From: Berberis thunbergii
Taxonomy: Eukaryota; Streptophyta; Magnoliopsida; Ranunculales; Berberidaceae
Assembly (NCBI GenBank): GCA_003290165.1
Contig: QNQO01007596.1
Span: forward strand, 124,001-188,000
DNA: 64,000 nt
Direction of reading: 5' to 3'
Shown: one piece after another, positions 47,755 through 59,290 of the stretch
How positions within the stretch are numbered: the stretch's first letter is position 1
Layout of the letters: every line of letters begins with the position of its first letter
Translations under genes and position numbers: made by a program
Notes under the pieces: model-generated
Seen by the model: only the letters and a program-made list of their open reading frames with translations
What the model was told of the DNA's origin: nothing
The model's database searches: none

Positions 47755-47924
47755 TGGAGAAGGTCACTGTCAAAGATGATCACAAATTCTTAAGTTCACC
47801 TGTAATGCAACAAAACCAGAAAAATGTGATCAGATAAACCTATAATGTTGCATCCCACAACGATACATATATAATATCAAAATTAATTGTTAAAAAACTA
47901 ATTGGCAAAACCAACCAGGCCACT

Positions 47925-48025
47925 TTCAGTAATTTCGCGGCATTATCTCCTGCTGATGCACCATCGCTGCTTGAGAGTGAAGCAATAGAATCTTTTATTG
48001 CTTCAATCTCATAAACCTCAAGGGT
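47925..48025 (-). pseudogene. Unidentified captured exon
   Basis: Minus strand reads EVYEIEAIKDSIASLSSSDG, then ASAGDNAAKLLKVAW, an open and protein-like stretch. A nearby GAGCACTACTTGTTTCCTT duplication lies at about 48028-48062. Parent gene not recognised. Confidence 0.4.
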
Positions 48026-48062
48026 TGAGCACTACTTGTTTCCTTGAGCACTACTTGTTTCC

Positions 48063-50670
48063 TCCATCAAACCTCAAGGCTGAGAAGTTTCAAGTAGGTA
48101 ACTGAAATAGAACACAAACAAACAGCATCAAAGTTAGTAAAGAGCTATACGATGTATTTTGCAGAATCTCTACCAGCAGTCCAAGTAAAAACCTTTAAAA
48201 CTGAAAAAAAATTTCAAAGATTGAATTCACATCTGCAACTTATCAATTTTGAGACCCAGCAATCCACAAGTAGTTGGGTTTAAATAGGTAACTAAGAAGA
48301 TAAACTTCGGATAGTCGGATACCCAACAACATGTTTCCTTTTCAACATGACTAACAGTCCAAGTAAAAACCTTTAAAACTGAAAAAAAAATTCCTGGAAT
48401 AAATTTTTTTTAACATGAAAGCAAGGAAAGAAGCAGAGTTCAAACTACGTAAGTCGTGGCAAATTTGGAAAGAGTAGAGACGCATGAAGATGAAGAGCAC
48501 TTTATTAGAAATGGGCCATAACCACCATACTGATAGCATCCTATTATTATTGTGGAACCAGCCTCTAAAATTTCCACAAATCAATCAAAAATGCTCTCAC
48601 AGTCTCTCAATACTATTTGTTGATATGGCTTTTTGGCAGGTAGAAAATTGTCTATATTCCTCATGTTATGCAATCATATTTCTTTTGTTATTAAGTTTTG
48701 GTTGAATTTTATTATAGTACAATGCAACTGTAAGTCCAAAATATATTGCTTTTGCTTTTTCTACTAGTTTAGACTCAAATAGTATGGATCAACATGTTAT
48801 GATAAAATTTTAGAATTTTTTTCAACAAAGGAACAAGCCTTTCACGTACCAACATAAAATTAGCATGTTTCATACACATTCATCAAAGAACCACCCAGAA
48901 TTACGTCAACGTTGAAGAGTCAACATCACTAAACTATATATGATCTACCTATTGACCAAAAACAAATGATCCAAATTGAAAACTAAAGACAATAAGCTCA
49001 CCAGAGTTGCCAACTAAAGACAATAAAAATGACAGAAAAGTCAATGTTCCATCCCATGAATGGAGATATACCTTAAGAGTCCATGTGTGGGTGTATGTGC
49101 TAAGAAAGTCACAACTCAAACAAAAGATTACCATTGAATCCAATCTTTTTCTTATAGGCCATAGCTTGAAGAAAACTTGCCTTCAAAAGAAAAAAATAAA
49201 AATTTTAAACATTTTAGTTAATAAGCATTTACAAGGTCAATTTGGCATATGTCTCACATAGTAAGAATATACAAGGGAGGACTAACACAGATAAGTAGGA
49301 CATACACAGTATTTCTAGTACAAAACTAAAAGGATGAGATCAAAAAGCTGTGAAATATGCTAACAACAACCTAGGAAATAATTTGAAAAATGTTTTTGAT
49401 ATGATTTCCAACCACTAAATTTGATTATAACACAAAGCAATACCCGTCCAACCATTTTTCTAAAACCATCTGTAGCTGCTAAAAAACAGTAACAGCTACT
49501 TGTTGTTCATCATTTTCTGGGCTTGAAAATGCAGTTTCAACATATAGCCAAGCTTTACAGCTAACCACTCAAATGTATTTTCCGAGTTTACATTAATCTT
49601 ATCCAAATAAAACCAAAGACTGTAAACTGTATTCAAAATAATTTTTTTTAACAAAAAAAAAAAAAACAGCAAGAAAGGAAAATGTAGATTATACCACATC
49701 AGCGCAGAACAGCATCAGCAACTCGCAACAGCATCAGCAACGCAGCGCAGCAGCAACTCGCAACAGCAACAGCAACAGCAACACAGCAGCCTCTGCGCCT
49801 GCACCTTGCACCTTCCAGCCATCGCTGCCCCTGTTTCTGAACAGAAACAGAGCAAAACAACTCTGTCCCAAGCCAAGACAGCACCTTGCCAGGACTCTTT
49901 GCCATTATGCTCCACTTGCAAAACACAATTCGACCTGCAGAATTCAATATTTTCTCAAATTATAAAAAATATACAACATTTTCCTAATAATTGTATTAAT
50001 ATAAGCAACTCAGAATTGCTTTTTTCTTGGGTTTTGACAATCCTAAATTGGAGAGGAAGGGTTGGAACTGCAACAATTGTGAGAGGTCAGGTAAGAATAC
50101 CTCTATTCAATCCAGCTGTTTAAAAGATTATCACTGCCTTGGAATCTCAATATATTTTAAATCTATAGGATCACAGATTCACAGTTAAACTACAACTTGT
50201 CAAGCTTGGAATCTCAATATATTTTCAATCTATAGGATCACAGTTAAACTACAATTTGTCAAGCTTACCATGTACCAACTTTCAAACAATTATAAATAAA
50301 ATATGCATAGAAAATGCATCCGTATGCAAAATGGATTAGTTTATGATGCACCCAACAGATATAAGGTGCATAAGAATATCATACCAAATTGTCACTAGAG
50401 CAAAATGGCCTTCCCTTATCATAAATTCAGAAAACTTTAAAAAATAAACTGTAAAGGAAACCTAAAGGAACCTGAAACTCAATTTTACAAGCTTAAAGTC
50501 TAGGCTTGTTCCCTTCAAGTTTGGTTTCTGACTTGGTTAGAACAATATATAGAACTTGGCAAAAAATATCAGATTAGCCAAGACTAACATCAAGTTGCAT
50601 ATAGCAACTCATTTAGTACTTTTAATATGAGAAACAAAGTGACTGTGTTTTACATTTTTTTTATATATTG
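48063..50670. other. Intron-like CACTA interior with local duplications
   Basis: No exon recognised. TCCAAGTAAAAACCTTTAAA with about 40 flanking bases occurs at about 48180 and 48357. A CAGCA/CAACA-rich stretch lies at 49699-49800. A tandem duplication of about 63 bp (TTGGAATCTCAATATATTTT...CTTGTCAAGC) lies at about 50139-50265. Confidence 0.5.
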
Positions 50671-50678
50671 ATACTTAC

Positions 50679-50734
50679 TATATTTGTCTCTACGGAATCT
50701 GTATCTACTTTTAGCCCTTTGATTTTGTACACTC
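50679..50734 (-). pseudogene. Unidentified captured mini-exon
   Basis: After a polypyrimidine tract and ACAG, the minus strand reads GVYKIKGLKVDTDSVETNI and then GTAAGTATC, a clean donor. Gene unknown; it could belong to the same capture as the RING fragment to its right. Confidence 0.45.
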
Positions 50735-50904
50735 CATCTGTAAAAGAAAAGGAAAAAAAACACATTTTTCAGTTGCAAAACATAAGTGATGCTGAAATTG
50801 GAGGATATGTAAAGGAAATTTACATTCCATAGCAAAAGCGATACCTGAAAATGGAACTTATGATAAGAACTGGCACTATGTAACAGATGAAACAGAAAAT
50901 ACCT

Positions 50905-51445
50905 GCTTCCTGATGATGTTAAGGCAGAATGGGTGGGCGATGGGAATTTGATCTGGAGGAGTCGAGCAGGCTCCTTATCAGACAAGGGTCCTTGAGAACT
51001 TGACTTGGTTCTACTAGTTTCTTCACTACTAATATCTGGGTTTAAGAAGAAGTCAATGGTCTTGCGGAGTGTCGCATTAGGCAGAAGATCATCTGTGAGT
51101 ACATTTGTCGCTCCACAAGTGCACATTAGATCTTTTGAGACAATGTAGTTCCTGATACCTGGTTACAATTTTAAAAATGAAAGTGAGTTCAGCATCCTCT
51201 TTCAAACAAATTTAGAATCCAAAATATATAATATGAAACGACAATTGCACAAAGGACGGGAAAAGTAAATTAACACCAAAGAAAATATGAGAGGACCTAT
51301 AATAGGAATAATCCACGTGAAAAATAGTGACAAAAGAATAATGTAGAGAAGTAGCTTCTAAACTAACAACTTACCGGGTATTTTGCATCTCCGACAAATG
51401 TAGTCTGGTGGAGGTTTCTTTGGCTCCAAAATGGTGCACCAATCT
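50905..51445 (-). pseudogene. Captured RBBP6/PQT3-type E3 ligase fragment
   Basis: Exon about 51445-51372 reads DWCTILEPKKPPPDYICRRC then KIPG before GTAAGT, the zinc knuckle region. Exon about 51158-50905 reads GIRNYIVSKDLMCTCGATNV, LTDDLLPNATLRKTI and KFPSPTHSALTSSGSR: the second half of the RING/U-box-like domain of plant DWNN-domain ubiquitin ligases. The DWNN domain and the first RING half are missing. Splice signals are intact. Confidence 0.8.
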
Positions 51446-52240
51446 TAAAAACCAAAATTAAATCTCATATTAGAATTCAACAGATGACAAGCTGAAAGGC
51501 GTAAAAATGAAATACAAACAAGTACACTTCGGTAAAAAATGCAGTGGACAGCATTTTATTGATTGTCTGAATAACACCACTCTGCCGCAATATCAAAGAG
51601 AAAATAAAGTTAATCAAATGCATGAGCACAAGCAAGTCAATGAACACAAGTGTTGCATAAAACTGGAGAAAACTTCTACTCGTGTAATGTGTTACGCATC
51701 GTGTCCTTTTGTTGGATTTTCAATTCTTTGTCATTGTATGGTAGCCTAGATCAACCTATCTTGTTTCCTATTTTTTGTTTCTTGATGAGTTAATTTTATT
51801 GATTAGAATAAAAGCACCCTAGGCTTCATTTTTTATAATGTTTGGTATAAAAAGCACCCCGATTTTATTGATTAAAATAAAAGCACCCCAATTTTAATGT
51901 TTGGTATCATTTGCAAAATTTGGTTATTGTATTCATTTAGCAAACCTCTCACTTTAGCACCCCAATGCACTATTTCAACTTTCAATGTCACCACCGCTAA
52001 CTAACATATATTTACAACTACCACTTCAACTCTACGACTACACCACCGCTAGCGCCATGCATAAACCATCACCACCGCTAGCGCCATGCCACAACCAACA
52101 ACACCACAACCACCATAGCATAACCAACATTGACACCTTCACAACCACCCCACCACTGCTATAACCACCGTATCATAATCATCACAATCACCAACACCAT
52201 GTACATAACCAAATATTACTCATCCAGAAGCTATTGATCC
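51446..52240. other. Intron-like or intergenic CACTA interior
   Basis: About 51960-52200 is rich in CAACCACCACC-like words (low complexity). AAGCACCCC recurs at about 51810-51890. No exon recognised. Confidence 0.4.
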
Positions 52241-52254
52241 ATACCTAAATTAGC

Positions 52255-52380
52255 AGAGAATTCTGACAGCAGTCTGATAGAGATAAGTAAAGAATGCCGC
52301 AGCTGACAAAATCAGACTGATGATTGTTAAGACTGCTGCAATATAGAAGCAGCCCATTGGTTGCATTTCGTGCCAGCTAT
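52255..52380 (-). pseudogene. Unidentified captured membrane-segment exon
   Basis: Minus strand reads MQPMGCFYIAAVLTIISLIL then SAAAFFTYLYQTAVRILC, a strongly hydrophobic segment of about 28 residues, likely one or two membrane spans. Gene not recognised. Confidence 0.4.
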
Positions 52381-52719
52381 AAAGAATTTAGGCACAGAGT
52401 CCTTCAAAATTTGTAACAGCTAACTGAATCCAAGTCCTCCTACCCATGTCTGACATGAGTAGCTGAGAATTGATATCTAAGTTCAGCCTACATGTGCAAG
52501 AAAACCTTGGGTTCACTTTAAGTATTAATGTCCACGAGTACCAATTTGGTTATAGAGCCATAGTAGAATTCCAATATGCATTTAGTTTGAATCACAAAAA
52601 GGGTAATTTTGTGCTCACTTAAAGGATTTGGAAGAATACCTCAAAGATTTGCATTAGGAAGGTCTTTATGGACTTTCAACATAGTAGATTTACTCCATAT
52701 CAGCCATATCAACATAGCT

Positions 52720-52865
52720 CTGTTACCATATCAACAAATATATGCATTCCATTTGCTTCTGTTGCTTCACTATTTTCTCTGGTTTCAAGACGCTCCATTA
52801 AGCGTGATACGCTAGCAATGCCAGCATTTACCTCTCTCTTAACTTCTGAACCAATATCAGCCATG
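52720..52865 (-). pseudogene. Unidentified captured exon
   Basis: Minus strand reads MADIGSEVKREVNAGIASVS, then RLMERLETRENSEATEANGM and HIFVDMV, an open amphipathic stretch likely helical or coiled coil. It may belong with the membrane exon at 52255-52380. Gene not recognised. Confidence 0.4.
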
Positions 52866-53636
52866 GAAGTGCTCCCTCAACTAATATCAAAATCAGCATT
52901 TGCCATCCTTTGATTTCATGTTTCAGACATTTTACAAATTGGGACACAAAAATATAAGTAGCTAGCAATAGCATCACAGTTTTTCTGTCCATTCTTTAAA
53001 TTTAGCTACCATTAAAACCAAATGTAGGGTTGACAGAACGGCATCAAAAGGAAGGCTAAGCCAACAGCAGATAGAATCAATACAGTGAGAACAATTGTAA
53101 AAACCAATCCAACACCATAGCGGATGTAACCGAGTAAAATTGGAAAAAAAAACAGAATCAAAAGAAACTAATTCTTAGAGTATCCAATTCCTAAGACAGA
53201 AAGGGGCAGAGAATCGGATTTCACATGCTAAACAACTTTACTTTAATGTCCTTCCAATTTTGCAAAATTGCGCAACCAACAACTCAATCTCAACATAAAC
53301 GTTCTGTCAATATATATTCCACATTCAAATGAAGAATACAACATATAGATCACTAACAACTCTAATAAGAATTCAAGTCTCAAGAGCACATGAAGACCAA
53401 ACAAATGAGGCAAGGATCGAATTGGTGTGAAAATGGATCTGAACAAACTCGAATCATCATCAAACATGATATTAGGCATACTTAAACCCCCAAAAAAGTG
53501 AAAACGATTTCAAAGATATCAAATTATCATAACACCAAGACATTGGACAAAACACTTAAACATGCAATTCAATCAACAAACTGTAAGTACAAAACACTTT
53601 GATTGTTTCCAATTATTTGTCCTAAATCTCACCTTG

Positions 53637-54547
53637 TGAACCACCAAGTTCCTGAAGTGCACTAATGAAACGGCGATGCAATTCCGGAGACCAACATCTC
53701 CTTTGCTTCCTCTGGGATTGCTGCGATTGTGGTTGTTGTGGTTGTGCAGGAGTTATCACTCTATCTACTTGCCCTTTTGTCATGAAAATAGATGATTTAC
53801 TCTCCGGGAACAAAGATGATGAATCAGTAAGTGAAGTTGGAGTATTCAGTCCAGGAAGAAGAAGAGAAAGACCAGATACTGATGATTTCTCCTCTTTATC
53901 TTCCTTCTTCTTCTTGTTCACTATAGAGGCCTCAGTGTATCCCTTAAACGGCGCAAATGCCCCTTCCCCACTCCAGTACTTGCATGAAGTGTTTTGATTC
54001 TTAGTCACAGAAACTCGATCTTCTGCAACTCTCTATAATCAAAATAATCAAAACACCATTACAAATCAATCTCTAAAAAATCAAAATTACCCAAAAAAAA
54101 ATATAAAAATCAAACTTCTTTACCTCTTCTATCTGTTTTTTATCACCATTAATTATATTAGAATCAGAACAATAGCCATTTGAACTCCAGAGCTGAGCAG
54201 AACTCATCCAGCTCTTCTTATCTTTATAATCTTTATCAACTTTCTCCCCTCCACCTTCATCAAAATTCCTCTTTAATGGCAAAAACTCTTCAGTAATCGG
54301 CTTAGCTTTCGACAAGATCGAACACTGCCTCGCCTCATCCTTCAATGTCACAATAGCTACAATCCAAGTCAAAAACAAAAGCAAATCCATTAATAAAACC
54401 CACCAAAAAAAAAAAAAAACCCAATCTCTCAAATCAATCAACAATTCCAATTTTTTACGAAAAAACCCAACTTACCATCATTTAACATGAGCATACAGAG
54501 AGGAAGCTCTCGCTTGAACACTTTAATCTTCTTCATCTCTTCCTCTA
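53637..54547 (-). pseudogene. Captured HHO/HRS1 (NIGT1-type GARP) transcription factor fragment
   Basis: Exon 1 (about 54535-54478): LLEEEMKKIKVFKRELPLCM, LMLND. Exon 2 (about 54358-54123): AIVTLKDEARQC, EEFLPLK, SWMSSAQLWSSNG. Exon 3 (about 54015-53637): TSCKYWSGEGAFAPFKGY, then RRCWSPELHRRFISALQELG ending GSQ at a GT donor. These follow the HHO family in order: N-terminal helix, hydrophobic repression region, first helix of the GARP DNA-binding domain. The remaining DNA-binding exons are absent, so a product could not bind DNA normally. The captured piece starts near the right subterminal repeats and may include the parent gene's 5' leader and promoter. Confidence 0.88.
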
Positions 54548-54549
54548 AC

Positions 54550-54914
54550 AATTGTTAGATGCTTCTTCTACTTGTGATTTGGACAGAGAGAGAAAGAAAT
54601 CGACTGGAAAGAAGAAACTGACAATGGAGTTCCAATTTCATGTTCTTCTTCTCAAACTTTCTTCTTCTTCTTCTTCTTCTTCTTCTTCTTCTTCTTCTAT
54701 CGTCCTCTCCTTTTTTCGTCCTTCTTCTTCTCTACTTCGAGAATCAATGACTGTGAAGAGGAAGCGTCCTCTCCTTTTTTCGTCCTTCTTCTCTACTTCG
54801 AGAATCAGTGACTGTGAAGAGGAAGCGTGGAGAGAGCGAGACTATTTTTCCCCAAATTTTTCGCCAAAGCGGGAAACTTCTCCCTCCAAAGCGCGAAAAT
54901 ACATTCGCCAAAAT
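54550..54914 (-). promoter_or_regulatory. Presumed 5' leader/promoter of the captured HHO gene
   Basis: Contains a (CTT)n run (about 54659-54698; GAA repeats on the transcribed strand), typical of plant 5' leaders. A 64-bp tandem duplication follows (54701-54764 and 54765-54828, unit starting CGTCCTCTCC). Lies between exon 1 and the right subterminal repeats. Confidence 0.5.
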
Positions 54915-55144
54915 GTAAATCTGATTGCTACGGTTTTAAACCGTTGGCAATTTTAGCCACGGTTATAAACCGTTGGCAGGTATAGCTACGGTTTAAAACC
55001 GTGGCAACCCGTTTAGTGTAATTTTTTTAGCCACGGTTCTAAACCGTGGGCCATTATAGCCACGGCTAAAAACCGTGGCAAATAAACCAACGGCTTAAAA
55101 CCGTGGCCACCTCCCCGTAGCTAAACAGGCTTTTTGGTGTAGTG
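54915..55144. repeat. Right terminal and subterminal repeats of the CACTA element
   Basis: Six or more copies of GCTACGGTTTTAAACCGTTG-like palindromes, then CAGGCTTTTTGGTGTAGTG at the very end, mirroring the left end. Confidence 0.88.
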
Positions 55145-55186
55145 TGCAATCACGAGATTCACCATTATCTCCTCCCGGATCTCATC

Positions 55187-56498
55187 CATGGGCGGATCTA
55201 TGTGTTAGGTAAGGGGGGCAATTGCCCCCCTTATCTTTTTTAAATTTTTTCTTAAGTTACTCATATTTTTACATTGTCCCCCTTTAAAAGTCTATGTCCC
55301 CCCCCCTTTATGAAATCTTGACTTCTAACTCCACTAAAAATTAAAACAACAAATATTTTTTTTTTAAACTCCACCCTCATCAATCCCAATCCCACTCAAT
55401 CTCTATTTTTTAATATCTTTATTTTTTAATTCCCACCCTCTCTCTTTCTTTCTCTTTTTTAATTTCTCCCTCTTTCTCTTAATTCCTACCAACTCATTTT
55501 AATTCATTCACCCCCTAGACACGTTGAGAGCAACAAAGAAACCAGAAGAGAGGTACCATACATGGTGGGTTTGCTTCCCATGTGATCATATTCATATTAA
55601 AAATTTTAATTGGATTGGGGACCGGCCGAGGAAATTTAACATCATCATTGGTTTTATTTTGTTTTTTTTTTTTAAAAAGAAAAAAAAATTATGATTATCT
55701 TACCTCAGATTCAGCTAGCATATGGTGGTAAGAGTGATAAAGGATTAGTTAACACATTAGATTAATTGGGGGGTTGGGATTTGATCTGCTTTGCTTTCTC
55801 TCTGATCTTTCAAAATTAAAAATAATCATTTTGGTTTGGGTTGGTTGGAAAAACACGATGGTCGTAAGTCAATTCAGCTAAGTTGTTGTTTGTATGCTTC
55901 ACCTGAGCTAGCCCAAAAAGAGAAAGCTCTCTCTCTATACACACATATATTTCCCTTTCGAGAAGACAAACAAGAATAAGAAGACAAAAAAAGTGGGTTG
56001 GTTGTGTAAGTGTTATCCTCAGAGGCTCTGAATCAGGAGTGAGTTTCAAAGAAGAGGAGACAGACGGACAGATAAAGCAGGAGGAGAAAAGGAGGGAGGA
56101 TTCCAAAAATAAAATTGTTGTTCGACAAATTCACTTGAATCCATCCTATTCAGTCAAGTTACTGCTGCTACTACTCCTTGGACTTGGACTATACCGTCCT
56201 GTTACCTCAAAGCCATAAAGAAAGCCAGAGGTCTGCACCTCGCCAACTCTCATCTTATACCACTATGCCTGCTTCTATTTTCTTCAAGTAAAAAAGGAAG
56301 CTCTTAATTAGCTAGCTACAATTGAATTAATCATGCCATGTATATTGTTTGTATGGCTAAATTAATCATCATTTTTTCACGATCACACTGTGTCACCCTG
56401 ATTGCAAAATATGATTGTAAAAACTCAATTTTTTAGTATTTTCGTAAATAGTTATGTAGTGTTTGCCCCCTTTATCTGCAATCCTGACTCCGCCCCTG
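55187..56498. mobile_element. Non-autonomous hAT element, 1.3 kb
   Basis: Left end CATGGGCGGA and right end TCCGCCCCTG are near-perfect inverted copies (CAGGGGCGGA type). Just inside, both ends carry G-run/C-run stretches (AAGGGGGGCAATTGCCCCCC on the left, TTGCCCCCTTTATC on the right). ATCTCATC flanks it on both sides (55179-55186 and 56499-56506), the 8-bp duplication expected of hAT. No transposase is readable; the interior is AT-rich with a minus-strand open frame (56106-55816) of no recognised family. Confidence 0.82.
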
Positions 56499-56506
56499 AT
56501 CTCATC

Positions 56507-58750
56507 CCCTTCTCATTTTTCTTTCTTTTTCCCCCTCTCCTTCTTGCTGGAGTTTTTCACCTTTAAAAATCAAAATATCAAGGTGTGTGGCTTGTTCAGA
56601 GTTGTCATTGTCGGTGCTAGCAATGTGGCTCTAATCAGTCTCTTAGGTCATGGTTGGGACGTCGTTTGGAACCTGTAAATCACACATGCAAGGGTGGTTT
56701 CAGGGTTGGCTGAAATTTCTAAGAAAATCAATGTGCATGTCAGTTAGGAAGGTTCTAGAGAGTGAATGCGAGCTTTGATCACGTAGGTGAGCCGCAATTC
56801 GTGATTTCTGTTGTTCTTGGACCTATTTTCGGCCTGTTGTGTTGTTCGAAGGCGTGGTTTTCGGTGAGTTTTCACCGAATTTTGGGTTTCGTCAGAGTGT
56901 TCGTTGGATTTAATTTGCCGGTAAGTATTTTTTCAGTCACGCTCCGGTTGTTACTTCTATATTTTTTCAATTTTTGGCTAGTTTGCTCACTTTTGAGTCC
57001 GCCTTGCAATTTTAAAATATTCCTTGGTCCCGCATTCGCTGTTTTGCGAATTGGGAGCTTCGATTGTAGGATTTGGGTTCTAAAAACTCATTCCGCTCAA
57101 GTAAGTGTAACTATAATATTTACCTTGAGAAATATATTTTTAAATCTTTAATTTAATTTTTACATTATGTCATCGATTGTGTATGACTGAATACAAGTTC
57201 AGGATTCGGGGTTTTTGGAGATTTTGATTGTTGTGTTGCTTCTTTTGTGAATGAATTTATGTATTGAGTATTTTTAAAGCATGATATACATGAATGAAAT
57301 AGAATAGTGGTTGAATTTTGATGTGATTAGGCTTTTGTATAATGGCATTGGACTTATATGTTGCATTTTCGAGTTTGCTTAGTATGGCATGGTCAGATTA
57401 TTGTTCCGGTTTAACGACCTGATTTTTTAATTGCTAAATTGTATAGACTCAGTATGTCAACAGTTCGTGTGTTTTACCGTAGATTGGAGATTTCGATTGT
57501 TGTGTTGGTTTTTTTGTGAATGAATTTATGTATTGAGTTTTCTGAAAGCATGATATACATGAATGAAATAGAATTGTGGTTGAATTTGGGTGTGATTAGG
57601 CTTTCGTATAATGGCATTGGGCTTATATGTTGCGTTTTCGAGTTTGCTTAGTATTACACGATCAAATTATTGTTCTGGTTTAACGACCTGATTTATTAAT
57701 TGCAAAATTGAATAGACTCAGAATGTCATCAGGTTGTGTGTTTTACCATAGATTGCTGAGTCTTGAGCATGTATGATAGTTTGATTCGAATGACTTTATT
57801 ATGGTGAATTGAGTCATGTTGGGACCCTAACGTAGTCATGGATTTATGACAATTGCTTAGTTGATTGTGGTTACAAGTCTGTTACATTATATTATGTATA
57901 GACTCGTAGTACGTGCATGCTAATATTAGTGTAAGTGTTTTTACCCAGTTGTAATGCCTGTTGTGCCGATTCTTAGGAGCTTGCTTGCATTGTGAGTTTG
58001 GTGGTGCTTGCGATGACTCTCACCTACAGATATTGAGGACGCTATTGCATGTGACAAGTTTGCTAAGGTGCGGTGAGCTCCCGAACGCACTTGCCACTAG
58101 AAAGTGCAGTAGGACGGGTCCCGGAGGGCGCGCTTTGGAGATTACTCGCTTTCCCTCCTAGCGCGCCTGAGTTGGATTTGTGTTAGGTTGGCATTGTTAG
58201 GCTAGTCGTTCGGGATGTTCGAGTTTGTATCTGGGCATATGGCACCCCATTATGATACAAACAAGCCCGAAGTGGTACTGGTGCACGTTGTGGGATGTGT
58301 CTGGGTGAGACACATTTGTAGGGTATGCGGATACCTACGATATGAGACACTTACGTAGAAATTTTTATGGTTTCGAATTTCAACTTGATTTCCATACCTA
58401 GGAGGCTATGCAGGATTACGATATTGTCTTTGCCTTCATCACTTGATATTTACCATGTTTGAATCACCTGTAATGATTGACATATCTCGTAAACTTGTAG
58501 TTATTGTTGAATATGAAATGTTTGTGTTGGTGCTTGAACTTAGAAATATTATCCTTAGAGACACGGTGTGATTCGGACTTTAGAACCTGTATAGGGACAC
58601 CTCTTCCATTTTATGAATCATGTATCTAGGATTACTCACTTAGTCATAAGCTCAATCATAATCTTGTGATTTCCCTATAGAGGTGGCTCTTTGTGCTGCT
58701 ACTGGTATTTCCTATATTTTTTATCAATACGACTCGTTAAAAGCGTGATG
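56507..58750. other. Remainder of the LTR-like block, with a 269-bp tandem duplication
   Basis: Two consecutive copies of a 269-bp unit occupy about 57217-57485 and 57486-57754 (GGAGATTTTGATTGTTGTGT to TTTTACC.TAGATT). Inverted GTTTGTATC/GATACAAAC lies at about 58225-58265. No protein recognised. Splice-like GGTAAGTATTTTTTCAG strings occur but no exon. Confidence 0.5.
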
Positions 58751-58754
58751 TTCT

Positions 58755-59290
58755 GTGATCGCGCTTGAATCTTTAAAAGATGAATTAGACAGTGTTCATG
58801 CACGTTTGCATGATGTGGAAAAAGAGTTGTCCGTCGAGAAGACGCTCCATGATGAGGTTGTGCATGCCTTGATAGATCACTTTAAGAATCAAGACATTGT
58901 CGAAAAAGGGTGGAGCAATTACTGGCTTCTTTTGATGAGGTCAAGGCTGATTCATTCGCGATGCTCACTACTGTTGAGGGCCAGCTTATTGTGGCCACGA
59001 GTGAGCTTGCTTCTGTTAAGGATAGGGTTCGTGTTATGGAGGTGGTGGATTGGCAATGGCTTGTCGACGATCGGAATGAGCTTCTGGATTATATTGAAGG
59101 TCTCAGTGTTGATTTGTTTCAATATGGTCATTTGTCTATCAGACTTTCAAGGATGAAGAGGGTGTCGAAGACCGTCCGGGTGACCCAATGGCTTAAGAAC
59201 CACCACCTTGTCCTCTTGAAGAGAGAGTCCATGTCAATGATCCGACTACTCCTCTTCTTCCAGATGGTATCACTGAAGATGTCATAGATC
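58755..59290 (+). pseudogene. Antisense ORF of the third Tat-like element, coiled-coil end
   Basis: Reads ALESLKDELDSVHARLHDVE and KELSVEKTLHDEVVHALIDH, then in the next frame EQLLASFDEVKADSFAMLTT and VEGQLIVATSELASVKDRVR: a coiled-coil tail like those at 38558-38974 and 28468-28998. It precedes the tandem array, as expected for an inverted element. Confidence 0.6.

Larger units (their letters stand above)
42937..55144 (-). mobile_element. 12.2-kb CACTA element carrying multiple host-gene fragments
   Basis: Left end CACTACACCAAAA at 42937, right end TTTTTGGTGTAGTG at 55144, with TGC at 42934-42936 and again at 55145-55147: a perfect CACTA-type structure. Subterminal regions (about 42960-43360 and 54915-55125) are packed with the palindrome CCACGGTTTTAAACCGTGG and variants, the expected transposase-binding clusters. 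No TNP2-type transposase is visible, so it is non-autonomous. Inside are exon groups from at least four unrelated genes plus several unknown exons, all on the minus strand. Confidence 0.9.
42643..58750. mobile_element. LTR-like block inserted in the third Tat-like element (boundaries uncertain)
   Basis: The antisense ORF breaks at about 42640 and coiled-coil frames resume at about 58755. The foreign block starts TGTAATATCTGTAG, like LTRs of some large chromovirus-type gypsy elements, and without the CACTA and hAT inserts is about 2.6 kb. It has no protein code. No matching 5-bp duplication or CA end was found, so a solo LTR is only a suggestion. Confidence 0.35.

Noticed and set aside
49699..49950. 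Alanine/cysteine-rich minus-strand ORFs as genes
   Set aside because: They translate a CAGCA/CAACA low-complexity tract.
53637..54547. Functional HHO transcription factor gene
   Set aside because: Ends at the first GARP exon; the remaining DNA-binding exons are not found downstream and other captured genes follow.
54552..54956. 134-residue serine-rich plus-strand ORF
   Set aside because: It translates a (CTT)n run and a 64-bp duplication that belong to the leader of the captured minus-strand HHO fragment.
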